Assembly: GCA_002633005.1 (NCBI GenBank)
Contig: NMRA01001144.1
Span: 11,067 to 36,459 of the forward strand
DNA length: 25,393 bases
Origin: Phoronis australis
Taxonomy: Eukaryota > Phoronida > Phoronidae
Direction of reading: 5' to 3'
Positions 10,575 through 21,420 of the stretch are shown here, one piece after another (the first letter of the stretch is position 1; each line of letters starts with the position of its first letter). Both the position numbers and the translations under genes were made by a program. Under the pieces are notes generated by a model, which did no database searches, was not told the origin of the DNA, and saw only the letters and a program-made list of their open reading frames with translations.

Positions 10575-11481
10575 AAAGACACCGCTGCTCAGCAGTTTAA
10601 ACTACGGCCATCTTCTGGGAGGCCAGAATTTTGGTTTTCGTAGCGCATTTTTCAATATTGGGTGGGCCACACGACACAGACTTTACCGCTACCTTCTCAA
10701 CAAACATTTGCATGAAACTGCTTTTGATGGTTCTCATTGGTTGTTGTTTGTGTACTTCTCACGTAGATGAATATTATTGGTTACTTTTGGTGCCACAGAC
10801 TATTGAGATTGACCGAGTTCATCTCGTTGCCTTATAAGGAGTTTCGTAGGCAACATGAACATTACACCTGTAAGGCATACTCCCTCTAAAAATCTGCCAA
10901 GCGTTCGCTAACTCAACTTCATTGGCTGGCATGACATTTGTGATTTCGAGGGAGTATTCCGAGATTTGGGACAGCGGGTGACGTCACTGAGTAAAGTTCA
11001 AATTATATGTCTCGCGCTGAGAAATTGTAGCCAAAATCACGTGCTCTCATTGAAGTCACACGGTAATATCTCGCATAATCTCACAGAGTCTTCTTTACCT
11101 CGCTTGGTCCTTACATTAGTGAATTCTATCCTGGCTTCCGTTACAGATTGACATGCGCATTCTACATACTTAGAAACGTTGTCTGCTGCGGGAAGGCAAA
11201 GGACCGCTAAGCCTCAGGATTATTTTAAAAACCGAAAGATGTTTCAGATAGTGACGTTGACTAAGATGCAGATACGACAGATAATCCAGGACCGGATGGT
11301 GGTGATGTTGCCGGGCTCGGTCAACAAATCGCAAATATCCGTGTCAAGAACGGTACGAACTGAATTTTTGTTGACAACGTCAGGCATCAGCAATGAATAA
11401 AAAGATGAATAAACACAGTTATTTGGTTGCACTACTGTGCATTACTATTAAAATGCGTGGGTAAAAATAAGGTGCACACTA

Positions 11482-12907
11482 CAGTACAGCCACTGAATTT
11501 TTAGATTTTAATTTGTCCGGGCTACCTCACGCCTGGCCTGACCGGAGCGCAACCGGAACACAGGCGTGACAGAAATCAGTCACAGTCGCCTCACGCCTAC
11601 TCCCTGGGTGGACCTCATGCTTACCTCCGGTTTAGTTAACGCCTTCCTCACGCCTCGTTCATGCTTTCTTCGCGCCTCCGTCACGCTTACCTCACGCTTT
11701 CTTCACGCCTTCGGTAGCTGTGGTAACCATGGTAGGGCACCGGGCTAATCAGTAAAAATGCATGTAACGTCTTGATTGCCTGTCGTTTCGGTGAAGTTGC
11801 AAAGATATTACAGTGTATTATAGGGTATCTTTGCAAGCAGTCAGCTATCACACTTGGGTTTCGACTAACTCTGTAATTGCACGTGTTGTTCATACAAACG
11901 TCTCCCTTCAGCTCGTCTTGTGTTACACTTACATGTACATGTTCAATTTACGACTTAAAAGAGCCAGTCCCATTAACGACAAACATGTACTGTAACCACG
12001 ATTAGTAAATACGAATAAACGGGACCCTGTGTCCAGAGTCATCTTTACATGGCTGTAGACTCCTTGAAACTTGTCACAGGTGGATATAGTTAATTCGCCC
12101 TAAAAATAGCCTACGCATCTTGTGAAGTATTGTGTCACTCCGTAAATTTTTGCACCGCACTAGCGTACAGAAAATTTCAATAGGCCGCCCTTCTGAGATA
12201 CACATCCCTTACTGCAAGCAAATGTTTTGACTTAAAAGTCCTGAATCCGTAGTGCCCTTCAATTATTTGTAGCCCACTCCCCGTAGTACATGCATTTCGA
12301 CTGAGTACACAGTATCCCCGGGGTACTTCTCCACTAAAATAATTATAGTGGTCATCTGTTTGACTCATCAAATGCCAATTAGGCGTGATCAGTTTTCTCC
12401 GCATGATGCCGGATTTTGGGATCAATGTGCTCAAAATATAGACATGCTATGCTCCTTCATATCGTGAAGGCAATTGAATAATTCCACCGTGTACACGCGT
12501 GTTAATATTCTTTATTAGTTTATATAAAAACAAATAATTATATATAAGTGAAAAGTAAAGTCCACAGGTCTGTTTTCTGAAGTGACTTAAGATTTGAGAC
12601 AGAAATTTTGGTCTTTTACTGCACGTGACGATTTCAAAAAAAATTGAACCTCACATGAGCAAAAGTCTATGTGAATACACACATGACTGCTAGTTACTGA
12701 TGTAATTTTAATAAATTACTTTATCATCTGCGATGCAGGTAAACTCACGCCTAACTCACGGTAAGCTCCGGGTACAGTCACGCTTAGGCTCACACCAGCT
12801 GTCACGTTTGATTCACGCCTCACTCTCCGGTCTGTCTCGGGTTACAGTCACGGGTGGCTAGACCAGAGAGACACTGGAGAGAGTCTAATAATTCAGTGGT
12901 TGTACTG
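11482..12907. mobile_element. Tc1/mariner-like non-autonomous DNA transposon, copy 2
   Basis: The element is 1426 bp with CAGTACAGCCACTGAATT ends and TA on both sides (11480-11481 and 12908-12909). It is colinear with copy 1 (2615-4043) over its whole length and in the same orientation, with scattered substitutions and small indels. It has more TCACGC-type motifs at the left end than copy 1. It is nested in the hAT-like element, so it arrived after that element did. A minus-strand open frame at 12177-12434 corresponds to the one in copy 1. Confidence 0.85.
12177..12434 (-). other. unrecognised ORF inside Tc1/mariner-like copy 2
   Basis: This 85-codon frame is the counterpart of the C-terminal part of the copy 1 frame at 3275-3592, with one extra codon. 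No family recognised. The N-terminal extension seen in copy 1 is out of frame here. Confidence 0.2.
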
Positions 12908-13002
12908 TAGCTTATGGAGAACGTTGACCGCTGTGCGGTTCCGGCACGTTACAGTTTTTACGCGTGCGACCTGTTTAGATTTTCAGATGTGGAGAACACC
13001 TG

Positions 13003-13180
13003 ATCCCAGGTATCAAGAATAAGTACTGCCAGACAAATCTAGTGGTGGGTTATCCCCACCAGACACGCCCAAGTACCTGAGTTGAACTAAATCAACCCAC
13101 CGTGTAACCATTTGAAACCAATCGACCGATGTGCAGCATCACATGCACGTGGCATAACAGTAAGATGCCCTAATCAGACA
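13003..13180 (+). repeat. tandem array of about 141-bp monomers, right part
   Basis: The array resumes with CCCAGGTATC, GACAAATCTAGTGGTGGGTT and CAGACACGCCCAA, in the same order and orientation as at 9563-9640. It fades out after a GCAGCATCAC phrase that matches the monomer at about 9690. Confidence 0.78.
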
Positions 13181-16100
13181 AATAAAGTCGAAACAAAATT
13201 GATTATACATGTAAGCCCATTCACAATGAATAACCATCACATTGAGGAACCAGGCACTTCGATTTTTAATAAAGCCACGGAGTCCGTACGACATAGGTTA
13301 CCACAAAAGTTGAAAGATTTTTGTCTGCAAGTTTACGTCAGGGCATGAAAACTAGAAACATCGCGCCTGGTGTCACAGCGACCTCACAAGTCTACACGAA
13401 AACAATGGAATACTCCACATGATTCACTTTTAAATAGCACATAGTGTTTGCACGAATTTCGATCTTTTGTTGTCTATTTTACCATTCTAAGCTGCGTCCC
13501 TCTATTTTCGGACGAGTCATTTGATGTTACCGTTAAAACGAATAATAACCAAAATGCGGTCTTTTACTGTCTTCTGCGTTATGTATGCGCGCCAACTACC
13601 TTCATTTCACCCAGTGATTAATGGCAAATTTGGCAAAACTTATCAGTTTTGGGCAATATCCATCTTTATGGTAAACCGAACCCACTTTTTGTCTTTATAG
13701 TAATTATAACACACGTTCGAATTAATTACTCATAGATTTTCGTTATGGTATTCAGTCACTGCGGCGACGGCCCCGGGCATCCACATTGGCGGAGGGGGTT
13801 GCAGTTGAATTAAATAAAGATTCTAGTTCATGCTTCACCTTTGACAGTCCTGTAGGTCCAGCCCCAGCATATTCGTTAAACATGTGATATGAATGGATAA
13901 TAACAACAAAATTGTTGCAGCTACTGGTGCAATTGTGCAATTACTACAATGATCCATGTAACTAAGTTAGTAATAATTTTAAATTTGCCTCTAATTCAAA
14001 GCGCTTCACGTGTTATCGGGTCGTACTCGGCAAACTTCGCCCGAGTACCAGTCTGTTTGTGTAGATGACAGGATCGTGTATATGATAAGGAGGAGGCTTT
14101 ATGTTATTCATAAACCATGTGCGTGGTGGCTACACCAAAGAGTAACAAGTGAGTCCAAATGTGAATGTCTATACCTAAGCATAAAAGTCTAACCCTATGA
14201 CCTTAGTAATTTTGTAAATAGCATTGAGAGAGTTCCCAAAAAATAGAGCGGTGTAAATGCCTTAAACTCGACCAAGAAACAAAACAGCAGAAATTTGAGA
14301 TTTGTTATTCTGCAATTTTAGTTTTCATTGAAAGCACAGTACGGTAGAGGTGTAGGCATTTTCAAATTTTGAATTGAAGGTGATCGTCAAAAATCCTGTT
14401 ATATTGTTCATCCAGTGTACTCTTTGATTGTTAATTGGTTGAGTGATATGAATGCCTTTACATGTTTGAACGTTTCTGTTGTTTTAAATGAGCATGCCAC
14501 CCAAAATCAACCTAATTTGTATCAATTTAGATCAAGTAGTTCTACTCCATAACGACACGTACGGTTGCGTTACCTGACACCTGGCGGCAGACGGAGGTGT
14601 TGAAGTTATCCAGTGACGTCATCGGTTTCACACGCAGTCTGTTCAGCAGTTCACAACATGGGTTAACTGGTTTCAGCTTATCGCTTGAAGTCATCGTTTA
14701 ACACCAATAAATCAACAAACTTCGATGTAAACCCTTAAAAATACACCGAGCTCTTATAAAAACGTGTTGTTTTATTTCGCTCTTACGGATTTATTGGTAT
14801 TTGGACACACCGTAGCCTACAAAATTCGGCAGGCCAATAAGGTCCGTAGCAGGAGTTTGGGGTCTGTTCGGAGATAATTTCGAAGTATTTTCCGTGAGAT
14901 ACAGACAGGAGAAACTATATCTGTGTTGTTTAGACTTGTGATTTTTTGAGCTCTAAACACAAAACGCTTGTTATCCTGGCCAGTGGCTCGGAACCCAATC
15001 AGGCCCGTGGTGGCCGCCCGGATTGATTCGTTATCCCAGCCAGTGGCTCGGAAACTGATCAGACATCACGAACATAAACGAGCCAAAGTTCAGTGGAAAC
15101 TAAACTTCTAGTCAAGAATATACTATACTAGTGAGCCAAAGTATTATGTGGTTGTGATTGTGTTGGTGAATTTAATCCACGAAAACTGCAAATCTACTTA
15201 CTGGTCGGGGGCCGCGAATTCACGTTCCGCTTTGGCCACAGCACCGTCTGAAGGGCAGAAGTTGTACATTGACAATCATTGTTTGAGTAATGTAAATGTA
15301 AATAAAGATTCCCCTAACACCTGGCCGTGGGATGGAAATCGAGTTGTTTCAAAACAGTTTCTGCCAGCAATTAAAACTCTAAATTAACATGAGCTCACAC
15401 GGCCTCGGACGTCCCGTCAATTAGTTTTATTGCACCTAAAGCCGGTGACACAGTGATTTATCCATTACTGGCTTTTCAAATCATTTGCACTGAGTGTCTC
15501 ATGAACACTCCAAAGACATCACAAATTGCATCTAATGAGACAGACTTTGTTTCAGATTCATATAAGTATTGGTTAGGGTGAGAATTCTATAATTCGTTTT
15601 GAAACAGAACGCTCAGTAATAAACGCCAACATGGCAACTCGCTATTCCGACTTAGGATGAGCTATAGAGCTCATCAGTCCCGACTTTGCAGGTGGATCGT
15701 TAAGTTTTACAGGCTATTGATTCGAACAGGAATATAGTGATGAAGAAATTACAGGCGCCGTGAAAAAGCTCAGACAACGGAACGTATGGAGTTGTTTTGT
15801 AAGCCTGCATTCGTCAGATAGAGTTTAGGACGGGTTTTCAGAAGATAATTTCCATTTTTCGCCATGACGTCTACTTTTTGAATTATTCGAGATTTTCTGA
15901 TAGCGCTGTTCCTTTGTTGACATGCTCTTGCTGCACTGATGTTGGTTTAGCTTCTGTTGAACAAGACCATACAGACATTGCTCATGGAGGCAGCATTTTT
16001 CGACGTGCAGGACTGAACATTCATTTGGTACGATTATTATAGCACACAAGCACTAAATTTGCACTGTAAATCTTTAACTTCCTGTCAAAGATGGTGGAAA

Positions 16101-16265
16101 TATCGGCAATGGCGCATGCGCACCTCGATAACCTCGAAAACGTTTTCTCCTGTAGAGGGCGCATTGGCGAACCAATCATTTTCAAACTGTTCACGTGTTT
16201 GTTGCTTTTGATCAGCTTTTATTATGCGCCCACATATTTATATGTGTACGCATTATGCCGTCATC
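13181..16265. other. no supported gene; minor repeats only
   Basis: No exon or RNA gene is supported in this 3.1 kb. A 60-bp-spaced duplication occurs at 14970-15060 (TTATCCnnGCCAGTGGCTCGG at 14971 and again at 15031). The rest is unique-looking, fairly AT-rich sequence. Confidence 0.55.
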
Positions 16266-16266
16266 T

Positions 16267-18180
16267 CCGTCTGTCCGTCCGTCCGGGCGGCGTCCGTCCG
16301 GCGTCCGCTGCTTTATCTCCAAAACCGTTTGATATACGTTCATGAAATTTGTCACCTATGTTCCATTCATGAATGGGACGGCATATGCGAACTTTCAGAC
16401 AGATCCGATTACCGGTGTGCCCCCTAGTGGCAATTTTAGTTTTTTACGCTTACCTTTGTATCTTCAAAAGTCCTGAATGGATTTTCATGAAATTTGGTAT
16501 GTAGGCACCTATTAATAAGATGACGCTATCATCCTGTTTTCAGATGGATTCGACATAGTTTGCGCCACCTAGTGGCCATTTTTAGTGTTTTCGAGTCTGT
16601 ATTTTTGCGTCCACCCCTGTATCGACCAAACCGCTCAAAGGATGATTGTGAAAATTGGCATGTACATGTATATGCTTACTATGTAGAGGACGGTTGACGA
16701 TGATTTTCCGACGATTTCGACTACTGTGGCGCCTCCTAGTGGCAGTTTTTTTTGCGCCTATGGCTGTATCTCCTAAACCGTTCGCAAGATCTTTACAAAA
16801 TTGTGTAAGTATATTTAGGTGATGTTAACAACGGAAGATGACGACTTCTGGATGGATCCGACTACTGGTGTGCCCCCTAGTGGCAATTTATTTTTTTTAC
16901 GCTTACCGTTGTATCTTCAAAAGACCCAGTCTCCAATCTTTTTACTCGAAATGGAACCCGAAATTAGGTTTGGCATTTTCTACTCTACTTTTGGGCGAAC
17001 TCAAGATAAGTGGCTATTATTCTATGCTCAAGTACACAATAACTTACGTAGATAATTTATTGCCCTTAGTTCACAGGTTGTAAAGCAATAAGTTTGAGTT
17101 TGAACTCGAAATTTCGAGTTTTTACTCGAGTTTGTAGCACAAATATAAGGGTCTTCAAGGGCAAACTTGAACTAGAAACTCCTTTGCATAAACTATAATG
17201 TATTCAAGCACAGTCTGATAACCAATTATCTTAAGTTCGCACAAAAGGAGCAGAGAAATTGCCAAAAATAGTTTCGAGTTCGTTTCGCGTACAAAGATTA
17301 GAGACTGGGCCCCTGAATGGATTTTCATGAAATTTGGTATATAGGCACCTATTAGTAAGATGACGCTATCCTCCTGTTTTCAGATGGATTCGACATAGTT
17401 TGCGCCACCTAGTGGCCATTTTTACTGTTTTCGAGTCTGTATTTTTGCGTCCACCCCTCTATCAACCAAACCGCTCAAAGGATGATTGTGAAAATTGATG
17501 TGTATGTGCTTACTATAAAGAGGACAGCTGTCAATGATTTTCAGACGATTTGGACTACTGTGGCGCCTCCTAGTGGTATTTTTTTGCGCTTATGGCTGTA
17601 TCTCCTTAACCGTTCTCAGGATCTTTACAAAATTTAATAAGTGTATTTATATTATGTTAACAACAGGCGATGACGACCTACCAGTGTGCCCCCTAGTGGC
17701 AATTTTAATTTTTTTATCTTTACCTCTGTATCTTCACAAGTCCTTAACGGATTTTCATGAAATTTGGTATGTAGGCACCTATTAGTGCGATGACGCTATC
17801 CTCCCGTTTTCAGATGGATTTGACCTAGTTTGCAACACCCAGTGGCCATTTTTACTGTTTTTGAGTCTGTTTTTTGGCGTCCACCCCTCTATCAACCAAA
17901 CTGCTATAAGTATGATTGTGAAAATTGGCATGTATGGTGTTACTATGAAGAGGACGGTTGACGCTGAATTTCCCATGACTTTGATTACTGTGGCGCCTCT
18001 TAGTGGCAGATTTTTTGTGCCCATGGCTGTATCTCCCAAATCGTTTGCTGGATCTTTACTAAATTTAGCAAGTGTATTTATGTGATGTTGACAACGGACG
18101 ATGACGACTTAAGTATGATTCTGACTACCGGTAAGCCTCTAGTGGCAATTTTAGTATTTTACATTGACCTCTGTATTTTC
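16267..18180 (+). repeat. long-period (about 430-455 bp) tandem repeat
   Basis: The repeat opens with a CCGTCCGT microsatellite (16267-16310). The phrase GTGCCCCCTAGTGGCAATTT recurs at about 16417, 16870 and 17686, with a degenerate copy at 18131. Spacings are 453, 816 (431 after removing a 385-bp insertion) and 445 bp. Each unit also holds GGATTTTCATGAAATTTGG, TTTGCGCCACCTAGTGGCC and TGGCGCCTCCTAGTGGC-type phrases, so CCTAGTGGC occurs about three times per unit. Short open frames across units shift frame and are not coding. Confidence 0.8.
16925..17309. mobile_element. 385-bp MITE inside repeat unit 2
   Basis: The ends CCCAGTCTCCAATCTTT (left) and the reverse complement of the right end, CCCAGTCTCTAATCTTT, form inverted repeats of about 27 bp that extend into ACTCGAAA/ACGCGAAA. 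The other repeat units are continuous through TCTTCAAAAGTCCTGAATGG, showing the empty site. Inside are several TTCGAGTT/AACTCGAA motifs near 17095-17130 and 17272. No ORF of note. A target duplication is not clear, so the superfamily is open. Confidence 0.72.
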
Positions 18181-18594
18181 ATAGGTCTTCAGGTGTATAA
18201 TTTGTGTTACTTCGTGACTATGAAGGAAAATTTCCAAGTACAAATTTGTTTCTGGCATTCTAATGCTGTGCTAATCTCGTATGTTGGTAAATTTGTTTAT
18301 AATTCTATGTTTCTGTGGTGCTTTATGCAACTGATGTATAGGATGTGCTTGTATTATGAAGATCACTCACATTTTGCCCCTAGCCTATTGAGGAGACAAT
18401 GACCATGCCTTTCCATTTTGCAAAGTACAACATACTACATATATGCCCTCTACTGGCCACTTTAAGGTACCAATAAACAACCGTAGAAGGATACCGTATA
18501 CGGTAGAATTGTGGGCGCATTTCAACACTCTGCATTGCTCTTGTAAAACCAGAAGTCACTTTCAAGATGGCGGCCTGGCGCATTTTCACCCATT

Positions 18595-18665
18595 TTGGTG
18601 TTGCTCATAATCCCCATTATCATCATGATAATCATCGTCGTCGTCATCTCCATCGTCGTCTTTTT
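18595..18665 (+). repeat. trinucleotide-type simple repeat (ATC/GTC)
   Basis: This is an imperfect run of CATCATGATAATCATC followed by GTCGTCGTCATCTCC-type triplets. Confidence 0.75.
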
Positions 18666-18671
18666 GGTTAA

Positions 18672-19040
18672 CTTTGCCAAGTGTCGCTCCTCCGTTGCCA
18701 GTTTACCGGGTGCGTGAACAAGACCACAGGCTATTTCTTACCGATTTGTTCGCTAGTCACATGAATGTTATCGTCTTGTTCATAATCTCCGCCGTCATCA
18801 TCGTCGTCGTCCTCCCCATCATGCTGTTTTCGCGTAATTTTGCCAAGTGTCCCTCTTCCGAGCGCTCTCGCACTGTTGTCAGTTTACCGGGTGCATGAAC
18901 AAGACTGCATACTATTTCTTACTGATTTGTTCGCTAGTCACATGAATGTTATCATGTTGTTCATCATCTCCGCTATCATCGTCGTCCTTCTCCTCCCCAT
19001 CGTCCTGTTTTCGCGTAATTTCGCAAAGTGTGGCTCCTAG
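18672..19040 (+). repeat. minisatellite of about 166-181 bp, two copies plus
   Basis: Copies start at TTGCCAAGTGT (about 18673 and 18839) and a third truncated start lies at about 19020. Shared phrases include CAGTTTACCGGGTGC, TTCGCTAGTCACATGAATG and CTGTTTTCGCGTAATTT. Translated, both copies contain a very hydrophobic stretch, but the copies lie in different frames, so a single protein is not implied. Confidence 0.75.
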
Positions 19041-19215
19041 CGCACGTTTTTTTGTTTGTTCGCACAATACAGGTTGCAATTTTCGTCCGATCATCACGAA
19101 ATTTACACATAACACGTAGTTTTGGAAATACTGGAAGCCTATTGTTTTTCATCATAATCAGATCCAAGATGGCGGATGTGGCGGCCATTTTGTTTTCATT
19201 TTACCCTGTTGAAAT

Positions 19216-19535
19216 GTTTCATGAATGTTCATTAACTATTCATGTACTGTTCATGAAGTAGTTCATGAATAAATTCATGAAAGTTCATAAATGTTCATGA
19301 AATACAAATGAGACAATTCCTGAAATGAAAACTTGGTTCATGAACTAAATTCACCAACTTAATTCATGAACTATCATGAACTAGTTCATGAACATTCCTT
19401 AATTAGTTCATGAACTAGTTCATGAACTTGTCTCATTTGTATTTCATGACCCAAAATTCATGAAAATATTTCATGAACTCCAAGTTCATGAACTAAATTC
19501 GTAATGTAAGTCCATTGAGCTGTATTTCATGAATG
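19216..19535. repeat. TTCATGAA palindrome field with inverted arms
   Basis: About 14 copies of the 8-bp palindrome TTCATGAA lie in 320 bp, many extended to AGTTCATGAACT. A longer inverted pair, AAATACAAATGAGACAA near 19299 and TTGTCTCATTTGTATTT near 19428, lets the region fold back on itself. Confidence 0.8.
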
Positions 19536-20220
19536 ATCTTGTTCAATAAATGCCATGCTAATGTAAATTAGTGCACTCAGTGATACTGGTTAGCCAATTG
19601 CACCCATAATAACGTCAGTTATAAGTAATATCTTTACTACCATTGATTTCACTTATCATTGAACAACACTTTTTCACACTAATAATATTTGTAAAGCTAT
19701 TACGGAGTACACAATAATTTGAATAAATTCAATGTTAAGGTAGGTAAAAAATCTTTAATTTGAGACAAAATAATTTTCTAAATTGTTATGTTTCTGTTTT
19801 ACTGAAGCTTACCACATTTTTGCAAATATTTCAAAATTTTACCAAATATTGCTTAGTAATAGCCATGAAATACAAACCTTGCTAAAAGTAAAAAAATTTT
19901 TCCTGGAAATTTACTCTTGTTGAGAAATTTGTGTCCCAAGCTGAAAGTTTTTTACTACAATCTTAACAATATACCTAAACAAGTAACAAATATTTAGCAA
20001 TGAACAATGTCTGGGCTAAAGGCAAATCAATCGGACAGTCTGAAACTAAATTAGACCCAGTGGAATGGAAGATGCTTCACAAAATCTCTGAAATAGTCAC
20101 ATTTCTTCTGGTAAACTGGAGGACCAGCTTTATAGGACTAATTGCTGTCTCACTGTCCTAAAAATTGGTGTATTGAAATAAAGATTTATTTGAGAACGTA
20201 GGTTTTGGGCCCATCTTGGT
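19536..20220. other. no supported feature
   Basis: AT-rich unique-looking sequence with no credible exon, RNA gene or repeat structure. Confidence 0.55.
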
Positions 20221-20735
20221 TCATTCGCTGGGGTAATAGCGGAGGATTTCCATGTCATGGCTACCTGTGGGCGGTGCTTGGCCGTTTTCAAACACTACCT
20301 GGTGGCTGTCACTTAAGAGCAGGCACTGGTAAATGGCAGGTAATTCGTAGCCACTGTCTTTGTACAACTGTCTTGTTACTCATGATTCCGACTGATTCTT
20401 GGATTTGCAATTTTAACAAATATTGTGTGAACTATCCACACAGTGTTCTCCCATGGCTGTAAATATACGACATGATATGTTAAATTATTTTTTAGTCTGG
20501 TGGTCCCAGTGGTATCACCAACATATTTCACTTGGCAATCTATGCACTCAATCACATATATAACCCCGCACTTCGTGTTGTCGTCTGACTTACTTTTCGG
20601 CTGGACCAATTTACTTTGTATGGTGCGCTGGTTTGTGCTACGTGTCCACCTGATAATCTCTGAAAATGTTAGTTAATTTTTCCAAGAGTCAGAACGTATG
20701 TAAGCACTATGTTAACTCTAAAAGGGTGAACGTCT
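20221..20735 (-). pseudogene. Penelope-like retroelement 3' fragment (GIY-YIG domain), minus strand
   Basis: Minus-strand reading gives, in order: a reverse-transcriptase-to-endonuclease linker with LVQPKSKS (near 20605), a GIY-YIG-type endonuclease start at about 20520-20575 (CGVIYVIECIDC, then KYVGDTTGT), and after a frame change a C-terminal tail with YELPAIYQCLL near 20330-20350, stopping at 20221. Cys-Gly-x-x-Tyr-x-Ile-x-Cys followed by TyrVal/IleGly is the pattern of the GIY-YIG domain of Penelope-like elements, whose endonuclease makes the nick that primes reverse transcription. The reverse transcriptase itself is missing (5' truncated). At least one frameshift separates the domain from its tail. 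Confidence 0.65.
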
Positions 20736-20743
20736 TTATGTAG

Positions 20744-20809
20744 ACACATTGAGTCTTGGATCAAACACCTAGTTGGAAGTAGTCATGCTCGATCCAAGAC
20801 CCAATGTGT
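20744..20809. repeat. hairpin at junction of inverted retroelement fragments
   Basis: The arms ACACATTGAGTCTTGGATC (20744-20762) and GATCCAAGACCCAATGTGT (20791-20809) pair with one mismatch around a 28-nt spacer. This is where the two Penelope-like fragments meet head to head. Confidence 0.8.
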
Positions 20810-21420
20810 AAGGAGGTTGAAACTTCTGGAATTTGTTGCCCTTCCATACGTTCACAATACCTCAGGAATACTGTCTAACATTTTCAGAGAACACCACGTA
20901 GGCACATACCGTAAACCATTCAACACCCTACAGAGTGTGTTGGTCCACCCGAAAGACACTTCATAAGACAACAAGAGGGGACGGGTGGGGTGATATAATA
21001 TATATTTATATCAGTATACATGATCGAGTGCCCAGATTCTCCAGGGAAATATGTTGCTTAGATCGACTCGGAATTTAGGAACCAAACTAAAACAACATTT
21101 CAACACATCATCTGGCATCCTTACAGTCGTAGAATACTGTATGGATACTTCACACATAGTTTGTAAACCCACAGTTAAAACATTATTTTGAAAGAAGCAA
21201 TATTAGAACTGCAAAATTCCAGAATCAGTTGAAATCAAGAGTAAGAAGTGTCAAGTGAGAGATGAACAGAGACAGTGTCTATGGATAACCTGCCATTTAC
21301 CAATACCTCCTCTCAAGAGATAGCCACCATGTAGTATGTCACAACTGCCAGGAACAGCCCCAGGTGGTCACGATAGAGAAATCCTCACCACTACCCCAAC
21401 TAAAGGTGCGCAGGATGCCC
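20791..21420 (+). pseudogene. Penelope-like retroelement 3' fragment, plus strand
   Basis: An open stretch at 20791-20963 reads through LEFVALPYVHN, then NIFREH and LQSVLVHPKD, the typical linker between reverse transcriptase and endonuclease, ending at a TAA (20964). A decayed GIY-YIG core follows at 21020 (MIECPDSPGKYV, then a stop, then RNLGTKLKQHF in another frame). The C-terminal tail is at 21264-21390 (MNRDSVYG, stop, PAIYQYLLSRDSHHV). The order matches the minus-strand fragment, and tail nucleotides around 21287-21340 are the inverted counterpart of 20300-20342. Several stops make it non-functional. Confidence 0.62.

Larger units (their letters stand above)
9984..13002. mobile_element. 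hAT-like DNA transposon, inserted in the tandem array
   Basis: The left terminus CAGTGTTCTCCAC (9984) and the reverse complement of the right terminus CAGGTGTTCTCCAC (ending 13002) form short imperfect inverted repeats. They are flanked by an 8-bp duplication, AGCCCAGG (9976-9983) and ATCCCAGG (13003-13010), 7 of 8 identical. An 8-bp target duplication and a CAG-type end fit the hAT superfamily. The host monomer joins across the insertion: the left part ends in the middle of a repeat and the right part continues it at the same position. Subterminal CGTCCTGTTT repeats occur at 10018-10072, with a related ACCTGTTT near 12969. No transposase is visible; without the nested element the copy is about 1.6 kb. 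Confidence 0.78.

Noticed and set aside
16819-18402. Open frames across the 450-bp repeats
   Set aside because: They change frame from unit to unit and follow the repeat, so they are not coding.
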